DNA of 64,000 bases from Liolophura sinensis. Its lineage: Eukaryota; Mollusca; Polyplacophora; Chitonida; Chitonidae. The stretch covers positions 4,301,246 through 4,365,245 of the forward strand of contig NC_088296.1 of assembly GCF_032854445.1 (NCBI RefSeq). Reading direction: 5' to 3'. Every line of letters begins with the position of its first letter. Within the stretch, counting starts at the first letter, position 1. The notes under the pieces were generated by a model that saw only the letters and a list, made by a program, of their open reading frames with translations, searched no databases and was not told the DNA's origin. Below are positions 44,401 through 55,978 of the stretch, piece by piece. Made by a program: the position numbers and the translations under genes.

Positions 44401-47400
44401 ATGAACACAGCAAACAATGTTCACTGCGCGGAACGGAACATAATTTATTTATTTATTTGATTCGTGTTTTACTTAAGAATATTTCACTCAAACGACGGCC
44501 GCTAGTATTATGATGGGGGAAAACCTACGACCATCAACAGGTTGTTGGCATAACCTGGACTTGAACTAATAGCAACCGCATTAGTGAGAGAATCCCGGGT
44601 CATTGCGCCGTGCTGCCGTGCCAACCCTCCAGACCACGGACATACAATGTAAACAGCGACAAAACAAACACAACAAGCAATGTTTTCCGCATATCACTGT
44701 ATATACTGCTGTATATGATTCTAAATAGAAATTGAACACAGCAAACAAAATTTATTGCACAGCATTGTAATATTGATGTACGATACGAAACAATAAATTA
44801 ACAGAGCAAACCCCACGCTAACTGCAGAGCAATGTATAGATGTATGACAGGGAAGAGAAAATTAACACTGCAAACAGCGTTTACAGCTCGGCACTGTGCG
44901 GTTGTTGTATTATACGGAACAGAAAATTAAAACAGCAAACAACGTTTGCTGCGGAGCGCTGTACGGTTGAAGCATGACACGAGACAGAAAACTATCACAG
45001 CAAACACAGTTTACAGCAAGGCACTGTGCGGTTGCTGTTTGATACGGAACACTGGGAAATTTAACACAGTAAACGTTCACTGCAGAACACTGTACGTTGC
45101 TGTATGACACGGGACACTGGGAAATTTAACACACGGAACAGTAAATTAACACAGCAAACAACGTTTTCTGTAGTGCACTGTACGGTTGCTGTATTACACG
45201 GAACACTGAGAAATTGAGCCAACCAAACAACGTTTATTGCAGAGCATTGTACGGTTGATGTATTACACGGATCAGAAAATTAAAACAGCAAAGAACGTTT
45301 AATGCAGAGCATAGGCTTGCTATATGACACGGAAGAGAAATTTTAACACAGCAAACAACACTATTGCAGAGCATTGTACGGTTGATGTATTACACGGAAC
45401 ACTGAGAAATTTAACACAGCTAACAACATTAACTGCAGTGCACTGTACGGTTGTGTACGACAGGGAACACTGAGAAATTTAACACATTAAGCAACGTTTA
45501 ACGCAGAGCACTGTGCGGTTGCTGTATGACACGGAAGAGAAATTTTAACACAGCAAACAACTTTATTGCAGAGCATTGTACGGTTGATGTATTACACGGA
45601 TCACTGAGAAATTTAACACAGCTAACAACATTAACTGCAGTGCACTGTACGGTTGTGTACGACAGGGAACACTGAGAAATTTAACACATTAAGCAACGTT
45701 TAACGCAGAGCACTGTGCGGTTGCTGTATGACACGGAAGAGAAATTTTAACACAGCAAACAACTTTATTGCAGAGCATTGTACGGTTGATGTATTACACG
45801 GATCACTGAGAAATTTAACACAGCTAACAACATTAACTGCAGTGCACTGTACGGTTGTGTACGACAGGGAACGCTGAGAAATTTAACACATTAAGCAACG
45901 TTTAACGCAGAGCACTGTGCGGTTGCTGTATGACACGGAAGAGAAATTTTAACACAGCAAACAACTTTATTGCAGAGCATTGTACGGTTGATGTATTACA
46001 CGGATCACTGAGAAATTTAACACAGCTAACAACATTAACTGCAGTGCACTGTACGGTTGTGTACGACAGGGAACACTGAGAAATTTAACACAGCAAACAG
46101 TTGCTTTATGGTGTCGAACACCATAAAGCACTGAATACAGAAACACACACTGAGCAAAATGTGAGCAAGCAGTAAACGTGCGGACGAATGTATAGGCTTA
46201 TCCATATCCATCGCTAGATGGGTGGGTGGTTAACTGACCTGTCCAAGACAAGGACTTTTTCCAACAGCTGACCGGATGTGGTGGCAGAGTTTGATCGGTA
46301 GTCACGGTTAAAACTGGAACAAGACTCAACGAAGAAATCCACATAGTCTGAAAATAAATGTTGCAGAAGATAAGTCGTCGATGAAAAACACCAAACTGAG
46401 ATGAAAGTGGTGCGTGTGTTTACTTAACTGGTATCAATGTCAGTATATTCTCAATAACTATTTTGATACCTCCTTAAGCACAGGTCAGGTGTACGGGTGC
46501 AGGAAACCGGACTCTCCGGAGAAAACAACCGACATTTGGTAAGAACGTGATTAACTTTATTCCTACCACCTCATAAATCGCTGCCAACAAGCGAGGGATG
46601 GATGGGAATTGGCGACCTCGCTGGCCAAGGTTCGACCGGCTGCATTAGGTTATATCATTTAAATTTGGAGAAAAGTCTATAAGTTACACATAAAAGCGTG
46701 CGGAAAGTTAGTTGGAAATGAAGTTTTCAGTATTTTGTATTTAGATTTTTCTTTGAAGAGAAATATACACTTGACAATAATTTTGTATGGTGGGTATGTG
46801 GGACCGCCTCTTGGTATATATGTTGTCTTGGCGTAATATTGTTTTACATGAGGATGTAGCACATGTTTAATAACTATATTTGCACTAGAAATAATCTTTT
46901 TAGATAACAAATGTGTTCAGTTTAGATTTTGGTCATATTTATATTTTTAATATACTCATAAATATTATCAAAATTCAGATTAAATGTATAAATTTACATT
47001 CAGATAATTTCAATAGACAAGAATCACATCTTTATTTAAAATATTATTATGGAAATATGATATATACCCAGAGGTGAGCCCAAATACCCACCATACAAAA
47101 ATAAACTACCGGGCAAAAGAAACGTATAACCTTGTTCAGCACCACAAGAAAGAGAAAGAAAGACAGACAGTATCAACATGATAAGCATTATATTGCAATA
47201 AACCATTTTCCGAGTTCTGTTCAAAAATTCAAAGCCATATGGATATTACACTTGCTGTCAGGCCGAGTAAAGAAGGCATGGGGTAAATCTGAAAAATTAC
47301 ACAAATGCAAGTAAAGGGGCTCACTTAAAAAGGTGAACCTGATGTCCTATCATGTCATACGACAGATCGTTAGTAGCGTGTGTGAGCACCCATTGCATCA

Positions 47401-50400
47401 ATTAAAGCCAAAATACGTCTCCTCCTGGAAGTCGTCAGCCGCCGGATGACGTCATCAGGAATTCTGTCCCATTCCTAAAATAAAGCCTGTTCGAGTAGTT
47501 GCCTGTTTTGTGGGGGAGGGACGCGTTGTCTCAGACGTCGATCAAGATGATCCCACAGATGCTCTAACGGATTCATGTCTGGCGATGGTGCTGGCCAAGG
47601 CAGTACGTTGACATCAACGGTGTCCAGATAATTTAGTACAACTCTGGCGGTATGAGGTCGTGCATTGTCCTGCTGCAAAAGTATACCCCTTTGCTGTTGA
47701 TGCACGAATGGCACCACAACAGGTTCCAATATTTCATCTCGGTATCTTTGGCCAGTCAGATTTCCCTGGATGATGACCAATCTCGTTCTCACCTGTCCAT
47801 AAAATTCCGCCCCATACAAGCACCCCACCAGCACCAAAAGGGTGGACATTCTGAATGCAGTTTTATGCCAATCGCTGTCCCCTGCGTCGATACACACGGA
47901 TTCGACCATCATTTCTGAAGAGGTTATATCGGCTTTCATTAGTGAAATGCACCCTTTCCCAGTCTCGTCCCTGCCATCGACGTACAACTCTTGCCCAACG
48001 CAGCCTGTTTTGACGGTGTAGAGGAGTCAATACCATTCCACGGAAGGGGCGATAGGCTCTGATACCACTCACGCGGAGTCGTCATAAGACTGTGCGTCTG
48101 CTGATGGGGTTTCACAGTGCCGTTTCCGCCGTTGACGTTGCCGTCACGAACCGGTTACGCAGGTGGATTGTGCGGATGTACCGGTCTTCGCCAGCCGTTG
48201 TAACACTTGGCCTGCCCGATCTTGGACGATCTTGTGTCCTGCCTGTTAGGCGGTAACGACCCAACAGTCTGCTGATGGTGGCTCGACTGTAATTGAATGT
48301 TCTGGCAATGTGGTGTTGGCTGGCCCCCATGTCAGCCATACCAGTGGCTCTATCACGTTCTGCTTGTGTGAGTCTCGGCATCTCTTAGATGTTTTTTATG
48401 GTATTGCACCCTTACCATGTGCTACATCGGTATTTATACGGCGGTCATTATGGAAAATTTTCAACAGGGCCCGAAACTCTGTTTTTTCCGATTTTTCATG
48501 ATGTCTTACACCAATTTCAATGAATCTCGTTAAAAAGTGACGTGTACACAGGGTGCTTATGTGCAAACGTATTCGCACAACGTTCAAACTTATTCAACTT
48601 ATTTTTCCAAAGAAAAAACTGCATTTAAAAGTTATACGTTTCTTTTGCCCGGTAGTTTAGTTTCAAAATACCCTTTTTTCCTGAAAGAAGAAATCGAAAA
48701 CAATATTGAAGACATATTTAGAAATATGCATTATCTTTTTTCTCCCGCACGTGGGAAGGTCTCCCAGCAACCTACGGAAAGTGGTGGGTTTCCCTCGGGC
48801 TCTGAGTGGTTTCCTCCCACCATAATGCTGGCCGCCGTCGTGTAAGTAAAATATTCCTGATGAGGGCATAAAACACCAATCAAATAAATAAACAAATATG
48901 TTTTCTTCACCTTTAAGATGTGTATTCCGCGTAATACAGCTAACCACCCCAGCTATGTAATATGGACATGTTATATCAGAAGTCCATTACCTGGAAGTAT
49001 GCAGCTTTCATATACTTAGTCACCACGGCTCTTTACACTTTACTTCGATCTCTAGCACATTATGTGACGTATCGGCGCATCCATGTATTTTTCTTTCTCT
49101 CGACTGCGCAGCAAACGTTTGAGAAATGGCTGAAGCAAGATGTGTTCCAAACAAGGTTGTGTTGAAATAGACTAAAAAAAATACGACAACGGAAGGTTTT
49201 GTAAAAGGACAACAATGTCTTTGATAATTATTGTTTATAGTTGCTTGGAAATATAAAAAATAGGCAATGAGTTCTTAACTGCATAGCAACAATTATCAGC
49301 GAAATTGTAGTTTTTAAATATGGAGTTCGACTTCACGGTGTGGCCAGTTTTTGTAGCAGCCGTTTACAGTTAGATTTCCCATGATTCAGTTCACAATTTC
49401 CACCCAAGAGGTTGGATTATTTCTCCATCAGATGTCGCGAATATGTATAGATACGTAACATGTGTTTTGTGCCGTGGGGACTAGCTATAGGGAAGTTGCA
49501 TACTTCTAGGTAATGGGCATATGGTAATATCGTTTGGGTTAACCCCACCCCCACCCAAAAAGAAAGATCATTAAATTTATTTTTCTCACCATTTGGTTTA
49601 GTTGTATCCATGGAAACTTGCAGCGTAAGGCGTTCTCCTACTCGAATCACGGAGGAGACGGGATTGCCCGTGTCTTCGTTAATGACCTGCATGGTGATAG
49701 GGACGTTGAGTGACGTCTGGCTGACTGACTGTCCACTGAGGCCGCCAAGGTCACTGAAAACACAGAATCAGGCGACATCGTCATAGCTCTGAATACGTAA
49801 AGGTTGAATCTCATTGGCTGAAGCAGGTCACGTGAAGGGTTAACGTTTCCAATCCACAGCCCGCGAGATTACTATCAACCCACACTTTGTTGAATATAAG
49901 ACTTGTTAAAAGACAAATAATGATTTGAAAACTGGACTGCAAAATTTAATATATCAACACCGCACTGTCTCGTCGTCATATAACTGAAAAATTGTTAAAT
50001 ACGACGTTAGATCCCAAGCATACATACAAACATTGTCATGTCGCCCTGCTGATTTTGGTTCCATGTTGATATAAACGGGATACTAATGTGCTGGTTCGAT
50101 GCCAAAATTTGCCCAAAGGTTTTATCATGGTATAGAAAGCAGAACATGTTTCAGTCAACCCCTGTGAGACTTACATTCCCTCCAGACCACCACTGTTGAT
50201 CACAGTACCAACCAACCCAACGTTCCCGCCATCAGAACACGTGACAGTGTGCTTCTCGTCTGTGTGAGCCAGGTAAGCGGAGCTATACTGAACAATGACG
50301 TCATATGTGGAGGCGTTACCACTCTGCAATGATAGTGTCCGAACCATGATTGAGAAAAAGCTTTATGTTTTCTTTATATTACAATGTTGTTTTTCGTCAT

Positions 50401-53400
50401 ACTCATGGAGTTTTCGGTTAGGCCTATACGATAGCAATCAGTTTGTGTACAGAGAAAAGTGGAGTATGAATTTATTTATCTGATTGGTGTTTTACGCCGT
50501 ACTCAAGAATATTTTACTTATACGACGGCGGCCAGCATTATGGTGGAAGGAAACCGCACATCGCCCGGGAGAAACCCACGACCACCCGCAGGTTGCTGGC
50601 AGACCTGGAACAATATTATATATGTATGTATGTATGTATGTGTGTATGTATGTATGTATGTATGTATGTATGTATGTATGTATGTATGTATGTATGTATG
50701 TATGTATGTATGTGTGTATGTATGTATGTATGTATGTATGCTTGAGGTTTAACGTTGTGCTTAATTTTTCAGCCATATGACGATGAGGAGTCATTAGGTA
50801 TGTGTACATATATACTGTGTCTTCTTGTGGCAGGACTAATCCATGTCGGCAAAGTGCTGCCGCCACTTAAGTATTATGCTGAAGACACCAGGCATGACAC
50901 CCCACCAAGTCAAATTATACTGACACGGGACCAACCGGTCATGTTTCCTTGATCTGACCACTCAGTGCTGAGTGCCAAGCGGAGCAGCAAAAAGAATCAT
51001 TTTTTAAAGTCAAGACAACCCGCAGGTTGCTGGCAGATCTTCCCACGTATGGACCATATGAATTCAAGAAGAATTCATGTTGTATACTGGTGAAATACAT
51101 GCATGTGTTTAACAGGTGTATGCCTAATCTTGGAATGTCAAACAATCAGGTACAGTAGCTTATCTATGGACACAATTTTAAATCATGACTTAACTGAAGC
51201 TTTCATTCCACACCTTATTTATTTTATTTATAAATTACACATTTTATTTATTTAAATACCTGATATTTCTGCACTCTAAATAATTAGCCCATCCATGTGT
51301 TGCTAATTTACTTCAAATTTATTTATTTTATTTATAAATTACAAAGTTTATTTATTTAAATACCTGATATTTCTGCACTCTAATTAATTGGTCCATCCAT
51401 GTGTTGCTAATTTACTTCAAATTTATTTATTTTATTTATAAATTACAAAGTTTATTTATTCAAATACCGGATATTTCTGCACTCTAATTAATTAGCCCAT
51501 CCATGTGTTGCTAATTTACTTCAAATTTATTTATTTTATTTATAAATTACAAAGTTTATTTATTTAATTACCTGATTCTTCTGCACTCTACTTAATTAGC
51601 GTTTCAATAATTTTACTGTGTTTTATTAAATAAAACAGAAACAAACATCCCTTTTATGGGTGAAGGAGAAAGGGCAGAATTTACATTCTTCAGTTCTAAC
51701 AAATTCAGAAGAAAAAAAATTATATGATAAGATTTAATTAATTTCAAGCATTGTCCGATGAGATGCCGTCTTCTCATCCCCATAAACCTTCTGCATTCCT
51801 AATGAATTTTTCACTGGCTGTTATTTAGCAATTGCATGATGACTAAACGCTAACATTCACGACAAAAATATATTTGTATTGTCTGAATAGTGTGTCTAAG
51901 TAGAAACTAAGATCTGCTCGGGAGATTATGCAATTTGAGCCGAGATGGTATGCGGTTGTCGTGTGACATAATTTGTGATACCGTCGTTGAATACTATACG
52001 GATTGTAAATCAACTACTTTTACGCCTGGGTTGGATCGGAAATGATACAGACGTGTGCCACAAGACAGTGTGAAATGGCCTTTCGGCTGCACGTTAATAC
52101 ATCGTTGTAAACGATCTCAAAATGATGTCTTAAGCAGTAGTTCTGTGTTATCATATGTCACAGTTTAGGCTGCGCAATATGATAGCAACGTGTTTGAATA
52201 GATAAGATTCTCAAGATGACAGCCTCGATTCACACCAGCCATTTGTGCAGTATTGCTATTTTGTTCTACATGTTATTCGGTGAAATCTCATTAAAATAAT
52301 AAAGTATGATACTTTTTAGAAAGCTTGACTGCCCTGCTTTCAACTGAAACATATTTTAACCAGATGCTGTCTTGTCTTTTAAAGTGACGTTTTGACAGGG
52401 ATTTTGTACATTGTTCGTGGGACTTTGATAACAATATGTCGTCGGCGACGATCGTGAGGCCGTTAAAACCAAATTTCTTCCACTAGTATGACGTCCGAAT
52501 CTTTATCTCACAAAAGACAAAGTTCGTCAGTTAATTGCTGAAAGTCGATGGCTTACCCAGGATACGCCGGTTTCCTCCACTCATAAAAATTGGTCGCTAT
52601 TCTATAAATAAAGAAATCAATAAATAAATGAATAATGAACAAAAGTGGCGAGTGGACTCCAGACTCGACTGGTACCTTTTTCAGTTGTGACGCACAGGGA
52701 TTGTCCGCCGGTTTGTCGCTTAGGCTTAGCGTCAGCTGATATCCTGCCTCATCTCCACCGGCCGGGATCGTTGTAAATACGCACGCGGACGTCAGCGAGA
52801 GCATGGACACATAAATCTTCCCTTTGAACTTCCCGAGTGGATTGATATTGACTCTCATGCTGTTTGAGGTGCAATCCGCAACGCTGACTGAAAAATGGAC
52901 CATAACTTTTTTACAAAATCTACAGAAGCATATTTTAAAAAAATATCAGCTGTGCGCCAATTCATTTCATTTCGCATCAAACATATCCGTCAGAATATGT
53001 CCTTCAACTGAGTAATGTCCATCATGCCTAAAATATCAGATTGAATATCATATTAAAAAATGTTGACAGCCTCTCTATTACATTCTCAGTTACCAGCTTT
53101 TAGCTTCTGTACATTAATATTATCTGTTACAAAATATATTTCCTATTCAATGTGTATCATCAACTATAATGTCTGTGTGACAGTATTACGTAATCAGTTC
53201 TACACCACCTTTTAATTAGAAGGCATATATTAAACCCGCTTGCATGAATTGCTCATGCGTATCTTAGAGTGCTTTACCTACCTCGTTTCCGCTCACAGTT
53301 ACTTCCGTAGTATCCGGCCCTACAGCGACACCTATCGGCAGTTCCGTCATTATAACATTGCCCGTTGCTGCCACAGTTGACGGAACATCCTGAGGTCTTC

Positions 53401-55191
53401 AGTGTGTCTGGAAAACGGAAAAGACAGTAGGCCTAAGGAACAGCAGAGAGGTTCTCACTGTGGAATGTTAGAAACCCAGCGTCAGGACGTTGAGAATGTT
53501 AAAAGTTAAATACAGGGAGAACCACTACAGAGGTTCTCACAGTTTGGAATGTGACTAGCCCCACCCATGGACGCCTCTGGTGGGCATGAACTGTTTTCGT
53601 TACAAGTCTGCAAACAGATGAAAGCAAAATACATCAAGAACACCTACAGAGGTTCACGCTGTGTGGGATGTCACCAGACCAACGTCAGCACGCCTCTGGT
53701 GAGCCTGTAGAATTACATAACCGGTCTACTTACAGCCAAAAATTAATTTAAGAATGAACATAAAGGTTCTCATTGTGTGGAATCCCACAGGCCCACGACC
53801 AGAACGCCTCTGATGAGTCTATCGCTCTTCAACCACAGAAGTACCAACCGCTGAAAGTTAAGCGGGTGGAGCGACTTGAGCCATTTTGCCAAAGCCATTT
53901 TCCTCTTTTAAAGTGTTGTTTTTTAACATTTCAATCTGAGGCTAAAACTGCATATTATATAGTGGTTTAAACGTATAACTATAGAGCAGTTGTAAAACAG
54001 CTGCCATAAAAGCGGATTATGCTATATATTTTTAAGAGATTATGATGGAGACGCTAAGTTTATTGATGAAAATTAGTCTTTTAGAATCTGAGCTTCAATA
54101 ATATTTTACTTCGCTTAAAATTAAAACCTTGTGAAAGTGAAAGTTATATCATATTTCTTTTTTGTGTTTGTTTGTTTTTAAAACAATTGGGAACACATCT
54201 CGAGAATACTGGTTTTAGTGCCGGCGACAGCGATTTTATATCATGCAAAATTGTTTATTTATTGATGATTGAGAAATAAATTACCTGACAGACAATCAAA
54301 CATACTCACACCTGGTTACTTTTCAGAAAACAACAACAACAACAACAACAACAACAAAAAACAAAAAAAAAAACAAGCAAACGTAGGCATACCTGTTCTC
54401 AATCCGCAGTCATATCCCTCGTAGGCGGAGTTAGGACACGAGCACGTGCCGTCATTCTGACACGCCCCTTTCTGTCCCTGGCCTGATTGACAGATGATCC
54501 CGGGACGTCGACAGTCGAACGGCTTGTACTGGCCAACTGACGAAAAGATAAAGAATTAGTCGACCAAAATTAGCAAGCATGAATGTGTTGACTGGATGGA
54601 TGTTTAGGCCACGCTAAACCTGTTAATTTTGACAGGAAATCTGTTGCCTGAGTGATGGTCGAATGTAATCTGTTATCATACCAGAATACTCATTCCAATT
54701 CCAACATGGTAGTATCCTGTTAGTATACTACTCTCTATATGTTGAATTCATACATATGTGTGCCATTTCTAAGAAAATAATATTCTTTGTTTGATTTGTT
54801 TGTTTGATTGGTGTTTTACGCCGTACTCAACAATATTTCACTTAAACAAAGGCGGCCAGCATTATGGTGTGAAAAAAACGGGCACAGCTCGGGGGGAAAC
54901 CCATGACCATCCATAGGATGCTGGAAGACCTTAGCACGTACTGCCAGAGAGGAAGCCAGCATGTGCTGCACTTGAACTCATAGCGACCGCATTGGTGAGA
55001 GGCTCCTGGGTCATTACGCTGCGCCAGCGCACTAACCAACTGAGCAAAACAATGTGCCGTAATAACAGAATACATCCTATCTTCACCGCTCAGTCAAAGC
55101 GGAATTCTGTTAAATTCAACTCTTTAGACTAGCACACAGAGCTATTTCACAGACATGAAGAAGGCTTGAATAAAAGAAACTGAAAAAATGG

Positions 55192-55222
<31 letters not shown>

Positions 55223-55320
55223 AAACGCTTGACACTTTACTTACGTGAGAAGTGGACTGTTGTCAAAATAAGGCAGAGTTCGGCTAGCTTTCTCAGTGGA
55301 GTCCTACAACCAGAGTGCAT
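41476..55320 (-). CDS. EGF-EGF-ZP transmembrane protein, gene B (481 residues)
   Basis: Ten coding exons in transcript order: 55245-55320, 54393-54536, 53282-53407, 52676-52887, 50175-50323, 49590-49753, 46239-46347, 44167-44332, 42330-42450, 41476-41654. Every junction is GT-AG and in phase, and the 1,446 bases are open to the stop. Domains: signal peptide (residues 1 to about 26, core LAELCLILTTVHF); EGF-like module in exon 2 (about 27-73, cysteine pattern atypical); EGF-like module in exon 3 (SGCSVNCGSNGQC, CRCRAGYYGSNCE); ZP-N (about 117-290); ZP-C (about 291-385, with VLVLDRCPSPDAMDVL, FRGFKFEGQDSLYMSC, SVKLC); furin-like RKRR at 396-399; transmembrane helix at about 442-467; 14-residue basic tail. 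ZP proteins are cleaved at this site and assemble into egg coats or apical matrices. The introns hold a Tc1 element, satellites, SINEs and the dispersed segment. Confidence 0.93.
41766..42023 (-). mobile_element. SINE family 2 in ZP gene B intron 9
   Basis: TTTATTTATTTGTTTGGTTG, TTTTACGCCATGCTCAACAA, CATTATGATGGGAGGAAACC, GGGCAGAGCCC, GACCATCCGCAGGTTGCTAC and GGAGAGGAAGCCAGCATGAG, then the reversed tRNA head. Nearly full length. Confidence 0.87.
43262..43748. repeat. 15-bp tandem repeat in ZP gene B intron 8, about 32 copies
   Basis: The unit is CATGTTTCTGTACAG, with a recurring 14-base variant CATGTTTCTGTATA. The unit has internal palindromes (TGTACA, GTATAC). Frames open on both strands are by-products of the 15-base period. 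Confidence 0.95.
44441..44641 (-). mobile_element. SINE family 2 in ZP gene B intron 7
   Basis: TTTATTTATTTGATTCGTGT, CTTAAGAATATTTCACTC, TATTATGATGGGGGAAAACC, TACGACCATCAACAGGTTG, then CGGGTCATTGCGCCGTGCTG. Some internal deletions. Confidence 0.8.
44642..46110. repeat. About 67-bp tandem repeat with a 202-bp higher-order unit
   Basis: Basic units contain ACACGGAACACTGAGAAATT, TAACACAGCAAACAACGTTT and CTGCAGAGCACTGTACGGTT. From 45421 to 46027 three successive 202-bp blocks, each made of three basic units, are almost identical (TAACAACATTAACTGCAGTG recurs at 45421, 45623, 45825 and 46027). It fills most of ZP gene B intron 7. Confidence 0.93.
46440..46640 (-). mobile_element. Old SINE-like element, third type
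   Basis: GGTGCAGGAAACCGGACTCT, CCGGAGAAAACAACCGACAT, then GGGAATTGGCGACCTCGCTG and GGCCAAGGTTCGACC at the tRNA-like end. Diverged, assigned by overall layout only. Confidence 0.4.
46779..47100. mobile_element. MITE-like inverted-repeat element, about 320 bp
   Basis: The left end TTTTGTATGGTGGGTATGTG, then CTCTTGGTATATATG, faces the reverse complement at about 47057-47099 (ATATACCCAGAGGTG, ATACCCACCATACAAAA). The interior is AT-rich and non-coding. The right end abuts the Tc1 element only a few bases away. Confidence 0.65.
47104..48657 (-). mobile_element. Tc1/mariner-type DNA transposon, 1.55 kb
   Basis: Perfect inverted ends: 47104-47130 (starting AACTACCGGGCAAAAGAA) equals the reverse complement of 48631-48657. 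TA lies just outside both (47102-47103 and 48658-48659), the usual Tc1/mariner target duplication. It carries a broken transposase gene and sits in intron 6 of ZP gene B, in the same orientation as that gene. Confidence 0.93.
47475..48381 (-). pseudogene. Tc1-like transposase, frameshifted
   Basis: Read in minus orientation it is split over three frames: 48112-48381 (DNA-binding part, MPRLTQAERDRATGMADMGA and a GRPSVTT hinge), 47863-48072 (RRWQGRDWERVHFTNESRY), and about 47475-47830 (RGILLQQDNARPHTA, SPDMNPLEHLWD). The second and third catalytic acids of the DDE triad are present (QDNARPH and PLEHLWD). The first, normally in FTDESR, reads FTNESR, an Asp-to-Asn change. With the frameshifts the copy cannot encode an active enzyme. 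Confidence 0.92.
48750..48895 (+). mobile_element. 3' half of SINE family 2
   Basis: CACGTGGGAAGGTCTCCCAG, CAACCTACGGAAAGTGGTGG, GGTTTCCTCCCACCATAATG and TAAAACACCAATCAAATAAA. The head is missing. Confidence 0.82.
49955..50030 (+). mobile_element. 3' end of SINE family 1
   Basis: TCGTCGTCATATAACTGAAA, AATTGTTAAATACGACGTTA, GATCCCAAGC, then a CATACATACA tail in place of ACTC. Only the last 75 bases remain. Confidence 0.65.
50466..50612 (-). mobile_element. SINE family 2, truncated at a TATG microsatellite
   Basis: TGGTGTTTTACGCCGTACTC, TATACGACGGCGGCCAGCAT, GAGAAACCCACGACCACCCG and CAGGTTGCTGGCAGACC, then an abrupt change to TATG repeats. Confidence 0.85.
50620..50741. repeat. TATG microsatellite
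   Basis: About 30 tetranucleotide units with two TGTG variants. It borders the left end of the second copy of the dispersed segment. Confidence 0.97.
50742..52640. repeat. Dispersed 1.9-kb segment, copy 2 (in ZP gene B intron 4)
   Basis: Matches 182-1875 almost throughout. The length difference (about 205 bases) is due to two extra 104-bp units at 51213-51602. Similarity ends at 52640, only 36 bases from the donor of ZP gene B exon 4 (52676). The boundary sequence is ATAATGAAC in both copies. Confidence 0.92.
51213..51602. repeat. AT-rich 104-bp tandem repeat, four units
   Basis: Units of TTTATTTATTTTATTTATAA, ATTACAAAGTTTATTTATTT, CTGATATTTCTGCACTCTAA and GCCCATCCATGTGTTGCTAA. The last unit has the TTAATTACCTGATTCTTC variant shared with copy 1. 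Confidence 0.9.
53440..53880. repeat. Degenerate tandem repeat of about 120 bp in ZP gene B intron 2
   Basis: Three to four diverged units, each with AGAGGTTCTCACTGTGTGGA, then CACCAGACCAACGTC and GCACGCCTCTGGTGAGCCTG. It lies just upstream of exon 3 on the minus strand. Confidence 0.65.
54785..55050 (-). mobile_element. Near full-length SINE family 2 in ZP gene B intron 1
   Basis: TTTGTTTGATTGGTGTTTTA, CGCCGTACTCAACAATATTT, GCGGCCAGCATTATGGTG, ACCCATGACCATCCATAGG, AGAGAGGAAGCCAGCATGTG, TTGAACTCATAGCGACCGCA, then the reversed A box GCGCACTAACCAACTGAGC. Confidence 0.88.
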
Positions 55321-55559
55321 CCAACTGAAAACACTTTATATGAAGGCAATGGCTATAATTAGTTTAAAAAAAGGTTTTGAATTTAATTGTGTAAATTTTC
55401 AGTAATTTAAAAAGCTATTCATATACAGTTTGACAAAGTCGCTGTGTACTAAATCTATAAGCCCTCCATTTCTTGAAAGACTTTCATAAGGTAATAGCTT
55501 GTCTAATATAAAAAATTTAGCCATCCACAAACATAATGAAACAAATCATAATAATGAAA

Positions 55560-55835
55560 CAATATTTATTTATTTGCTTGGTGTTTTACACCGTAAGAAC
55601 ATTTCACTTATACAACGGCGGCCAGCATAATGATGGGAAGAAACCACGACCATCCGCAGGTTTCAGGTTTCAGTCATATGACAACGATGGGTCATTAGAT
55701 GTATGTACATATATACTGCGCCTTCTTGTGGCAGAACGAGTTCATGTGGACAAAGTCCTGCAGCCACTAAAGTATCATGCCGAAGACACCAGACATGACA
55801 CCCTACCCAGTCACACTTTAGTCGTCCGTCCGTTG
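55560..55835 (-). mobile_element. Chimaeric SINE: family 2 end joined to a family 1-like body
   Basis: 55560-55665 is a shortened family 2 (GGTGTTTTACACCGTAAGAA, GCGGCCAGCATAATGATG). From 55668 it continues as TTTCAGTCATATGACAACGA, CTTCTTGTGGCAGAACGAG, CACTAAAGTATCATGCCGAA, which matches the SINE-like left end of the dispersed segment (205-390). Confidence 0.75.
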
Positions 55836-55978
55836 TAGCCTCTTCAACAAGTATCATTGTTCAGACACTTCTGCAGTGTTGCTCGAGTGTGGTTTGGTTT
55901 CCCATAAAGGAAACCGGGAATAGAGCTAAGGTAGAAAGCATGCGGTCCCACCTGACAAGTTACATCATACCGTGTAAC

